The notes under the pieces are model-generated. The model searched no databases. It saw nothing but the letters and a program-made list of their open reading frames with translations, and was not told where the DNA came from. This document shows positions 53,201 through 62,973 of a DNA stretch of 64,000 nt, one piece after another. A program made the position numbers and the translations under genes. The stretch's first letter is position 1. Each line of letters begins with the position of its first letter. The DNA is taken from positions 7,395,501 to 7,459,500 of the forward strand of contig OX327693.1 in assembly GCA_946807835.1 (NCBI GenBank), read 5' to 3'. Source of the stretch: Ailanthus altissimus (Eukaryota > Streptophyta > Magnoliopsida > Sapindales > Simaroubaceae).

Positions 53201-53690
53201 TGAGACAGTTGCGAATGAGGAGATGGTGATTGAGCCCCTGAGGCAATTTTGAAAAAATGGTTGCTTTACATTAATGGGGCATCTAACCTATAGGGGAGTG
53301 GAGCATGGATCATCCTCATAATCCTTGAAGGAGACGGGATTAGATACGCGATTCGCTTCGTGTTCAAAACTTCGAACAATGAGATAAAATACGAAGCTCT
53401 CCTAGCCGGATTAAAGGTGGCTTAGGCACTGACCGCGAAAGAAGTACTAGTCAAGAACGACTCCCAACTTCGAAGTAAGAGAAGAAAGAATGGTCGCATA
53501 TCTGGCAATAGTGCGGAGGCTAACTAGTCAGTTCAGAGAAATATGGATGGAGCTGATCTCAAGAAACGAGAATCAAGCAGATGTCATTGCCCAAATGACG
53601 CTAGTAAAAGATGCCCGCATACCCCGTATGGTGCTTGTAGAACTCTTATCAAAGCCCAGTACCCAAGAAGACGAGTAGATCATGCAGGTC
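50255..53690 (+). pseudogene. Degenerate gypsy gag-pol with dual RNase H, no integrase
   Basis: Gag: ALLWYRGLKQRIVASYNELA and FTQHFRG (50375-50875). Protease: VNLGSSVDIIF (about 51375; the catalytic D-T/S-G is lost). RT: CVDFTDLNKACPKDSF (about 52170) and YVDD at 52469-52480. First RNase H: ETRYSPLEKLAFTLIII (about 53010). Second, archaeal-type RNase H: LYINGASN and NEIKYEALLAGLKVA (about 53265-53430), the mark of the Tat clade. Stops and frameshifts occur throughout. After WMDPINDY the sequence passes straight into the truncated LTR. Confidence 0.85.
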
Positions 53691-53758
53691 GAGACGGAAC
53701 CAAGCTGGATGGACCCCATCAACGACTACATTTCAAGCGGGACAATTCTAGCCAACAA

Positions 53759-54084
53759 AAGAATAGCAGAAGGAATCGCCAAAGAAGAAAGAGGTTTCTT
53801 TTTTTTTTTGGGCATGTTTTTTCTCATTTTATTCAGACTTTGACTAACCTCTCATAAATGACCACAAAAAATCCTTTCTGACTTAAGTATTAGAGCATCT
53901 CCACCGGAACCTAGCCCAACAAGACTGTCATCGAATTTGTGTTTGTATTTTTTACAAGCTTTTCATAGCTCGTAATAAAGAAGAAGCCCAAGTCAGTGCT
54001 AATCACTCTCGTCAAGACGAAGTCTAAGTCTCACAAACAAATTTAAAACTTGTTAGCCTAATGAACCATTTCTTCAAGTTAACA
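53759..54084 (+). repeat. Truncated 3' LTR of the gypsy element
   Basis: Matches the 5' LTR from AAGAATAGCAGAAGGAATCG (49325) to the end. The first 794 bp of the LTR are missing, removed together with the integrase region. Confidence 0.88.
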
Positions 54085-54089
54085 GTTAA

Positions 54090-55006
54090 TATATTTTATT
54101 TATGTGTAAAAATATAAAATAAGCTAAAACAACATGTGTATAAAATAAATATTTATACATCCAAAATAATAGACCCAATTTTTCACTTGTATATTTACAA
54201 TATCATTTGTAATGATTGTACAACAATAACTCAATGAGATATTATGGTAATATTTTTTAAAAAATTTACTAATTTTTTTTAAAATATTATAACATCTAAT
54301 ATATAATTACACGACATGAATAATACGAACAAATAATCATGTTCTTAGCATAAAACTAAATGAGCTTAATTTTTTTTAAAGCAGGCAATATACCACGACA
54401 CAATTTACACCTATGTAATTTAGTATTGTATTAGAAACATTGTCCAAAATCATAATTCACATAAAAAACAGTAACAATATTTTGTTTTGAGATTAAAAAA
54501 AAAATTATTCAGATGAATCATCAACTACGATAAATAAAATATAACTTGAAAAATCAGATAATCAAATAACAGATTCCTCTAATCTCAGCGCATACCTAGC
54601 AAGAACATATTTAAAAAGCCTAAGCTTGTCTATGTATATATTATGAATCTTTATTTCTTTAATTTTCATTTATTTATTTTTATTTGGGGGTTGGGGGAAG
54701 TTGATTAATGGGGGAAAGTTAGACAGAGAGGATGTTAATTCTTAGCCTCAGCCACATCCAAATCCAGCCAATCAAAAACGTTGCCTGTATTTCTGCTGAT
54801 CCTCCTCACTTCTCACTCGTAACTCGCAACCACAAACAACTACACATAATCTCGAAAGCTAAAACTGAAACCCCATTATCATTATTTCATTACTCCAATT
54901 ATCATTTCACTTGCATTGAATTGTTTCCTCTTCTTCTTTCACTTGAAACCTGAAACACTCTCAATATTCTCAAGTCTTTACATTTACACTCACCCCAGGA
55001 AAGCAC
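54090..55006 (+). promoter_or_regulatory. Intergenic DNA and GUN4 promoter/leader
   Basis: AT-rich up to about 54660, then a G-run and a C-rich stretch towards GUN4. A CCAAT motif (AGCCAATCA) is at 54766-54774, about 235 nt before the ATG. No clear TATA box at a usual distance. A 73-codon + strand frame at 54732-54953 lies in the likely leader and has no recognisable product. Confidence 0.4.
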
Positions 55007-55813
55007 ATGGCCACCAATTCTCTTCAATCACTCCACCACCACTCATTTCTCCGGCGCCACCAATCCGATGCATCACCCCCCGCCGCCCTCAAACCCACCT
55101 ACCCACCAACAGCAACTTCTCTTCATTCCTCTGTCAACAATAATACTAATGCAAAATCTATCATCGCTTTCTCTCTTTCCCCATCAACCACTTCTTCTTC
55201 TTCTTCAATAACTTCAACTTCTTCTCAACAACCCATCTCATTTGACCTTCTGGAAGAACATTTATCCGCACAAAACTTCCGGCAAGCCGACGAGGAGACT
55301 CGCCGCCTGCTCATTGTTTTGGCAGGGGAAGCAGCTCAGAAACGTGGGTACGTGTTCTTCTCCGAGGTGCAGTTCATTGCAGAGGCTGACTTGAAAGCCA
55401 TTGACGAGCTGTGGAGGCAGTACAGCGACAACAAATTTGGCTACAGCGTGCAGAAGAGGATTTGGCAAAAGGTTAATAAAGATTTCACCAGGTTTTTTCT
55501 CAAAGTTGGGTGGATGAAGAAGCTGGACACTGAAGTGGAGCAGTACAATTACAGGGCGTTTCCAAATGAGTTCACCTGGGAGAATAGTAAGGACACCCCC
55601 GAGGGTCACTTGCCATTGACAAATGCACTTAGAGGCACTCAGTTGCTTAATAGCATATTGACTCATCCAGCTTTTGAGGGCATGGATGATGAAGAAGAAG
55701 AAGATGTAGTTGTTGGTGAAGAAAAAACAAGTGCTACTGCTAATAACAATGGAGTTTTGAAGACCAAGAATCCACTCAGCAAAAGTGTGTTCAAACCAGA
55801 TTATAGCTTTTGA
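55007..55813 (+). CDS. GUN4: GUN4, porphyrin-binding activator of Mg-chelatase
   Basis: Single exon, 268 aa (Arabidopsis about 265). A Ser/Thr-rich chloroplast transit peptide of about 70 residues precedes a GUN4-family core: FDLLEEHLSAQNFRQADEET, GYVFFSEVQFIAEADLKAID, DNKFGYSVQKRIWQKV and FTWENSKDTPEGHLPLTNAL. An acidic stretch (MDDEEEED) and the C-terminal KPDYSF follow; the penultimate Ser267 corresponds to the phosphorylated Ser of land-plant GUN4. The protein binds protoporphyrin IX and Mg-protoporphyrin, stimulates Mg-chelatase in the plastid, and takes part in plastid-to-nucleus signalling (family knowledge). The start MATNSLQS is the first ATG of a normal-length protein. Confidence 0.96.
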   Translation: MATNSLQSLHHHSFLRRHQSDASPPAALKPTYPPTATSLHSSVNNNTNAKSIIAFSLSPSTTSSSSSITSTSSQQPISFDLLEEHLSAQNFRQADEETRRLLIVLAGEAAQKRGYVFFSEVQFIAEADLKAIDELWRQYSDNKFGYSVQKRIWQKVNKDFTRFFLKVGWMKKLDTEVEQYNYRAFPNEFTWENSKDTPEGHLPLTNALRGTQLLNSILTHPAFEGMDDEEEEDVVVGEEKTSATANNNGVLKTKNPLSKSVFKPDYSF

Positions 55814-55929
55814 ATTTATGAATTTTAGCACATACCCACAACCCATTAAAAAAATTTGGAACTGGGTTTTTTTTTTTAAAAATATTTGTGGTGGTATATT
55901 TATAAAAGTAAGTGGTCATTGATGGACTG

Positions 55930-55953
55930 TAATATATATATATATATATAATT
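55930..55953. repeat. (TA)n microsatellite
   Basis: About ten TA units 120 bp after the GUN4 stop. Confidence 0.85.
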
Positions 55954-55974
55954 TTTTTAAAGAATATTGATTAA

Positions 55975-56600
55975 AAATTATCGAAATATGATTTAGAGAT
56001 CAAGTCAAGTGTATAAGATATGTATGGATCGAAAACGGACGTGAAAGGAGATAAAAAATGAAGAAAGACGCACTAGGCACCAGTGCTGCGGTGACCCGAC
56101 GTGGAGGCCGCAACGCCTAATCTAGAACTTGAGCACCGCAGCGCCAGAAGGTCAGTGCCGCAGCGCTCAGAAGAAGCGCCCTAGCGCCACGGCGCTGGAG
56201 ACGAGAACAGTATTCGAAATAAGGAAACTTCCTAATATCATCTCCCACTTCCTCTAAGACTTCTTAATACGACTCCCACACGTATAGAGTAAACCTAAGT
56301 CGTCTCAAAACCTATATAAAAGCTATCAATTGGCTTATAAACACATCTTGACAATCTTTGTGATTAACAAGAAATTTTTGTGATAATCTTTTATGGTTCT
56401 TTGTGAGAGAAAATTCCTAGAGTGAGAGAGAGTTTTCTTTATGATTTTTTTTGTGAAAAGTATACTTTGTGAGTGCATTATGATTCATAATAAAAAAAGA
56501 GTGTGATCTTAATCTGCTGTGGACGTAAGTAAGTTGCCAAACCACGTAATTCTTTATGTGTTCTTCTATTTACCATTTTTTCTATTTATTTTTTAATAAC
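55975..56600 (+). mobile_element. Probable LTR fragment downstream of GUN4
   Basis: A GC-rich block (56070-56215, rich in GCGCC and CGCAGCG) is followed by CTATATAAAAGC at about 56310, GAGAGAGAGTTTTC, and GTGGACGTAAGTAAGTTGCC with AAACCACGTAATTC. That closing string is typical of the U5 part of plant LTRs. No internal region or second LTR is present. Ends were not resolved. Confidence 0.5.
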
Positions 56601-57628
56601 ATGTTATGTATTATTATTTATTTGCGTGATCTTATTTATGTGATTCCGTTTTAACATTTTTTTTTTTGGTTTGAACTTTTTCAACCTTATAATGCATATT
56701 ATGTACTTTTTAAAACAAGATTACGAGATAATACTGTAAACATGAAAGGTGTGTCCCAACGAGAATGTGGAGAATAAATAAAAAATAACGGTCACACTTT
56801 TTATGTAATATTTAAATTTTTTTATTTTAATGATAAAAAAGAATTTGTAATTTTTTTATTTAAAATTTTAGAGATTTAAATATATTTTTTAATTTATTAA
56901 AGTAAACAAAAATCGTTATAAAGTGTCAATAAAATTTTTAGAATTTGAATGCTCATTTCTTAAAATGTTGAGGATTTAAATGCCTTTTTGTAGTAAATTA
57001 TAAAATGTTAAAAATAAAAGAACGTAATTAATTTAAAAAAACGATCGATACTAACGCCCTTCATAAATATTTTTTCATTATCTTCTGGTTGGTGATAACA
57101 AAGAGAGAGATGCATAATACTTGAATTTGGCAAGTAACAATTCCTTTAGATCTCATGCTTATTTGTTGAAACTTACCGAGTTCTTACTTTTTTTTATTCT
57201 AAAAAAAAAAAGAAAACAAACGAACAAGGTAAGGTTATTATAGGAAATTTGTCTTCTCAAAATTATTACTTTTGTACATACTTATGATCATCTCTCAATT
57301 TTCTCGTTTTTTTTTTTTATATAAATTGTATTAAAATTATATAATTAAAATATATTTGATATCATATTTAATGTATCACTTATTTATTAATTAGTATTTT
57401 ATACTTATACATTAATAAATACATAAAATAAAATTAATTAATAACACATCACTTAAAATATAAAACTTTGTATTTCAATTTTTATAAATTTTATATCAAT
57501 AATATAACTTGACTTTTTGAAAAATAAAATAAAAATATCTTTCTTGGTTGAATTTTAATCCACATGTTGGCTTTGTTCATAGAGCGATCATTGCCAGACA
57601 CACCCAAGTGACTTATGATTTTGAGCAT
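56601..57628. other. AT-rich intergenic DNA, no feature seen
   Basis: No credible frame, repeat or motif in this kilobase. Confidence 0.55.
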
Positions 57629-57779
57629 ACATTAATGTGTAAGTAAAGTCTTATTTTAATTATAATAGAGTCTAATAATTATATTAATAGATGTAATATA
57701 TATACATTAATGTGAAAGTGAAGTCTTACTTTAATTATAATAGAGTCTAATAATTATATTAATAGATGTAATATATGTA
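57629..57779. repeat. 75-bp tandem duplication
   Basis: Units 57629-57703 and 57704-57779 both start ACATTAATGTG and end AGATGTAATATATG or similar, with about five differences. A third partial unit (AGTAGATGTAATACATAT) follows. Confidence 0.9.
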
Positions 57780-58876
57780 ATTAGTAGATGTAATACATAT
57801 AATGCTTCTAATAGACAAAATTGGATGAACTGCAAAATTAATGTGTTGATTTTAACATCCAAATTGGTGCTTCAGAAAAGAAAAAGAAAATAACATCATA
57901 GTAGGACTTTCCTTTTAGTGCATATGCATTAATTTTATGTTTTGTGAAATTAAAAAAAAAAGTTTAAAAAAATTCCATAAATACATTTCTCTTCTCTGGC
58001 CCACAAATACTTATACATTTCTCTTCTACATGGCACAAAATGTTTACGTAATAATATTACAAAAAGAATAGCCAAAATATTTTCCCAGAAAATATAATGA
58101 CAAAAAATAGTTAGTCCTTGATTAATTTTAATGTGCAGTAAATTACCAACATTGTACAAAATTCACAACCCTTTTTGTCCCTACAACCATGACAAAATTT
58201 TCCTGCAAATATATCAAACGCATATAATGAATTTACTTGCATGAACAGTGTTTTCTCAAGAACAAGAGAAAAAAACAAGATTCTTGAAAATGTAGTTTCC
58301 AAGGAACTTACATAAAACTCATTAGTATCCAAGTCTTAAATGTAGATTTGTTTGGAATTGTTCTTATTTAACTTTGAAAGCACAACAGCTTAAGTGTCCA
58401 GTAAATGTTTGCATATTTGCTTCAAAATTACATTAATTTTACTCGCAACTATTTGATCAAAAATATAAATTGTCTCCATCTACTTCAAAGATTATGTTTA
58501 TGCCAAACAACTATTTATTTCCACTTAATAATTAGTACTTCTATTTCACAACCACAATTTTGAACAAAGCCCAAGTTGTGTGCATTATTTTCATAAACTA
58601 CTTTTTCTTTTGCTGACCAAGAATTAGATAGAAAACATGTTAGGTTATGTACCAAAAACAGAAAGTTTTACAAATGCAAAAAGAAAAAAAAAATTGAAAT
58701 GCATAAATCAACTTTTCTTCTCCTCCAAAATAATAGTACTACATGCATTTTCATTGTTTTTACTCCAAAAAAACATCTTGAAAATGCAACATTCAGATTT
58801 TCATTTTCATTTTATGTCACCCAAAAAATGGATCTGATGCATTTATTAAGGAAGCCAAAAGTTACCTAGTAACACA
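57780..58876. other. Intergenic stretch and 3'UTR of the GT18-like gene
   Basis: AT-rich; short frames only. The part nearest 58876 should be 3'UTR of the minus-strand gene. Confidence 0.5.
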
Positions 58877-61800
58877 CTATGCACAGGGGCAGAGTCTCCT
58901 GGTATGCCGATGTGAACCATCACAAGAAAGCATTGATTGTGTCTTCATGTACAGGCATGCCCTGGGATTCTGAAAACCAGAAGGGCAAAAATTAAACGCT
59001 AGAGTTCAGTTCTGAGAGAACTGTTAATTCCAAAAGGTTTCATGATTCCAAATTTCATGCATTAACAAATATATCACTGGTATGCATGACTTAATTACCT
59101 ATCACAAGTTTTACCTACTTGCATTTTTAAATTACCTAATTGTAGTTGTTAAATGAAACAAAAGTAAGAAAAAAAGTTTGTCAGTAGAATGAGCCCATTT
59201 TTTGATAATATGCTTCTATAAAATATATCATCAAAAGAATCTGAAAAACATGGTTGAAAAAGAGGAATGCTCTGTTCTACTATTTGGAGTATATGCTAAT
59301 CAATTAATATCACAAACCCTTTCACATCAAAGAAAAATAGCTTGTGCAATCCATGGTACTCTTTTGCTAGAGATTTTGGCCAGAAAACAGGATTTCTAGA
59401 CACTAAAATAAAAGAAATTCGATTTCCCATAAAAATCAACCACTTCCTGGATGGTGCTTTTCTAATGAGGCAAATTCGACAACATTCCTATTAAAGCTTA
59501 AATACTATGATTGAGACCTTACCCAAGGCTTAAGTTTTTTCCTTTTAGATCAAGTGGTAACTTCACATGGTGACCAGATTTGACCTAATGTTCTTGTGTT
59601 AACTTATTCTATTGATAAATTGAAATTATAACATTGACTTTATGGTTTTGTCTTCACATTAAGCAAAGTGTGTATCTAAATATCATAAAGGCCTATGCTT
59701 GGTATTAGGATACATGATCCTTGCACATGAAGGGGGTTAAAGCTTCAATACCATCTACAAGCTTGAGTCTTTCTCTTTTGGGTCAAGTTTTAGAGACTTT
59801 TTCCACAGATCAATTTCTATAAAAACAATTTCTCCTCCATTCACTTGACAACATACCATAACCTAAATACTCCACATTCTGCATTAAGATTGTGGGATTT
59901 CAAGTTAAATGATTCTGAGTCCATCATAACTTGACTTGACTCATCAATTTTATGTTGTCTCCAAAATATCTCCATACAGAACAGGTTCATAGAGGTTGTT
60001 TGTTGAATTTTTTAGAAAAGTGATTAAGCAAGATGCCTTGAGAAATCAATGATGGTGGGGAATAGTAAAATGGAACATAAAATGAAATTTGTAAAAGAAT
60101 CATTTCCTTCACTTATATAAGACAACAATATTATTAAAAAATCTTATAGGCAAATAATGTCTTTCAGTATAGCAATAAGAGTTCCAAGTTCACCAGAAAA
60201 TGTTCGCTATTCATCATTTTTTGCAATGTTCCACGCATAGGCAATAATAATAGCATCTGACAGAGTGCCTCTGTAGTAATTGTATTCCTCTAATGACTAT
60301 AATTCCTTCATCCTAATCTTTTATGAAAATAAAAATACTTCTTGTTTGTCAGCTTGTAAACACTAAATGATAGGCAAGCAATTTAATGCAAAATAGGAAA
60401 TATACCAAATGGCTTGGGGCATCATTGACAACTTCAGCAGGTTGATCTGCTCCCATGCTTGCCAAGCATCCTCCTTTACAACTCATATACTTTTGTATAC
60501 TGTTTGTGAAAAGAAAAAGAAAAAGAAAAAGAATCAACAAGAAAAAAGGAGTCAGATCCAAACATGAAACTACAACAACATCGGAAACACAGAAGCAAGA
60601 GATTTCTACATAAATTTGACGAAGCCACAATTGCATTTTTTCTGACTCATGCAGCGTATTTCTTAGTCAGAAAAAATAACCTTTTATCAACCAAAAGACT
60701 ATAAAATGCATCATCAAAATTTGCAATAGCATCTGACGCAAAAATATTATTATCCAGCATTGAGTCTTTGATGAAGACATATGAAACCAAAGCCAAAAAA
60801 AAAAGTCAAGACATCAGCATTATTGGCAGGTTAAAATATGTAATTCTTCAAACCCCAAATATCATCAAACTCATGCAACTAGTTTAATGCCTTTGAAATG
60901 CAACCTTATGGCATACGACATACATAATATTGCAAGTGACACAAATAAAATGTTAGCCGAAAGAGAATGTTACAAGAACAGAAAAGATAATAAAGAAGAT
61001 GCCAATGTAAGCTAAATCAATCAAGAGGAAGCTATCTAGATATCATAATCATATATTCCAATTATTCATATAGATCAACAACCAAAAGAAAAAGAGTACA
61101 GCAGAGATGTTTCAGCTAAAAAAGTAGATGAATAGATAAATATGAGAAGGAAAGAAAAAGAAAGAGTGGAGAACTTACATATTGCATTGATTAAGCACCA
61201 GAAGCTTATTTTGCACACATGATTTCCCATTTGACTTGCAGACTGAATCACAGGACTCACCTTGCCTATCAACCATGAAACCGACATTGAAGAGAATTAG
61301 TTAAGATATGCATTACGCATGTTTAAATCAAGAAACCAAGGTAATCTGCAAATTGACTCACCTTCCAATAATAACATTAATACCAGCCAGTCTGGCTTCT
61401 AGCAGTGTAACACTGGTCCCTAACAAAATTCAACTCACACATTAAGTTCATCCGAAAGATAATTTATACGTAGCCAAACAACGTAACCAGACTAACAAGA
61501 AAATAATTTAATATCTTGCTATGCAAATAGATAATATTTTGGAGCTTAAAGTGTTACTATGGATATAGATTCACTTATAAAATTAATTATAAATCTGTTT
61601 TGGTTATGTGGATCGAGAGGCCTGGCTATTCAATGAGGAAGAAACTTAAGAGAGAATTCTAGAATGAGATGTGGCTACTTAGGCTATATATGAATTTTTT
61701 TCATTCATTTTGCCCTTTTTTCTTTAAAATAAGAACAGCTATTAATTTCAATCATACTAAAAATCTTTTTTTACCATCTCCCTATAGGAAATTCTGAATT

Positions 61801-62973
61801 CTGATCCACAAGCCTTAAAAGGTTGCTATGCAGGAAATGATGAAACTTGGTCATTATTTTTTGTATTTGTATATTTTTTTTCCTGCAGAGCAGGTTGGAT
61901 TTCATTGTATCTCACAATCTACTTTAGATCAGTGTTCGCTGTTCAGTGTATCTCATTATGTTCTGCAGTAATCAATCCCTCTGGAAATGAAGCAAACCTT
62001 AGCGGTTCTAGAAACCAATTTCACGTTAGTTGTTACTTGAACCTGCAGTTTGATCTTCTTGAAGAAATTTACAGATGTAATAGGATTAAATAGAAATAAA
62101 AGAAGAATGAATTGAAGGGATTTATGTAATTCTGTTGATAGCTTATGGTTTGGAGAGTGCTCAAACTTTTTTCCTCTAGATTCAGCTGACCTCCTCAAGA
62201 GGTTTAGGCATGCTTATGTCCTTTTCCTTTCATTTGTTTGACTATATAATATAAAGCACAAGATATGCATGCTTATTTTATGAAAATCATCTTACAGTCT
62301 CTAAATTATCCTATCTGCCACCAAATGATAAAAGAAAAGACTTTATCTTTCACAGGGATGGACTCCATCCGTAATTTATGAACTCAGTTGATAACAATAA
62401 AATGAAATTTATAATTGACATGAGTAGTGCTTGAACAGCATATAATATAAATAAGCCATAAATTAACCAAAAATCTAATCATTAAAAGACATTAAGAAGA
62501 CAATCTGTAGAATATTACTCAACAGGAATTAGAAACTATAGATACAAATTTTGCAACCACTCAAGATACTCAAGCTAATTCATCTGATCCTTTTAATTTA
62601 CCTACACGGGGACCAACTAGGTTTAAGGCTACAGTAAATGTTAAATTTGAAATAGTCCTTATGACAAATTTATGGGTTTTCTCCTCACAGTATCCTAAAG
62701 AGGCACCAAAAAACAAAATGAAACCATCAGTGATATAGAAGTTTATTATATTTGCATGGATGCCAAATGACAACTTAACTTCAAATCAGTTGAATTTTCA
62801 AGTAGAGTACTAGAATAAGTTATGACTTGACCCAAAGCTAAAATTTTCAAGTCACATTCTAACATCATAAACATGATTTAGAATAACCAAAATTTGAGTC
62901 CATACTGACCTGAAGAATTTGATGGCAGTGAAAAGCAATGATGAAAATCACTAAGATAAGCATTTTCATGAAC
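58877..62973 (-). CDS. MGAT5/GT18-like Cys-rich protein, last five exons (5' part outside window)
   Basis: Exons in transcript order: 62910-62973, 61362-61419, 61179-61265, 60406-60499, 58877-58969. They join in phase to 396 nt (131 residues and TAG at 58877-58879). The peptide runs VHENAYLSDFHHCFSLPSNS, SGTSVTLLEARLAGINVIIG, RQGESCDSVCKSNGKSCVQN, then LNQCNIIQKYMSCKGGCLAS, then SCDGSHRHTRRLCPCA. The spacing of Cys residues and the closing SC-G-H-RR-CPC match the C-terminal Cys-rich part of GT18 enzymes (MGAT5). Plants have uncharacterised proteins with this end; activity is unproven. No further exon was found between 62974 and 64000, so the rest lies beyond the window. Confidence 0.78.
61420..62909 (-). 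other. Large intron of the GT18-like gene
   Basis: A 1.5-kb intron. On the + strand, 62505-62738 has an open frame with SSDPFNLPTRGPTRFKA, faintly like a plant transposon-associated RGPTR segment. Minus frame 61956-62198 has no recognisable product. Confidence 0.45.

Larger units (their letters stand above)
48531..54084 (+). mobile_element. Decayed Ty3/gypsy retrotransposon, Tat-like
   Basis: A 5554-bp element with perfect target duplication GTTAA at 48526-48530 and 54085-54089. The 5' LTR is 1130 bp, the 3' LTR only about 326 bp. The primer site TGGCGTCATCTGTGG sits 4 nt after the 5' LTR, a form common in Tat/Athila elements. Gag, protease, RT, RNase H and a second RNase H are recognisable in pieces. 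Integrase is absent. Many stops make it non-functional. Confidence 0.9.

Noticed and set aside
55262..55846. 194-codon minus frame opposite GUN4
   Set aside because: Mirror of the GUN4 coding region; GUN4 itself is certain.
61956..62198. Minus-strand 80-codon frame as an extra GT18-like exon
   Set aside because: Neighbouring exons join perfectly in phase without it (SNSSG to TSVTLL), and it shows no conserved Cys pattern.
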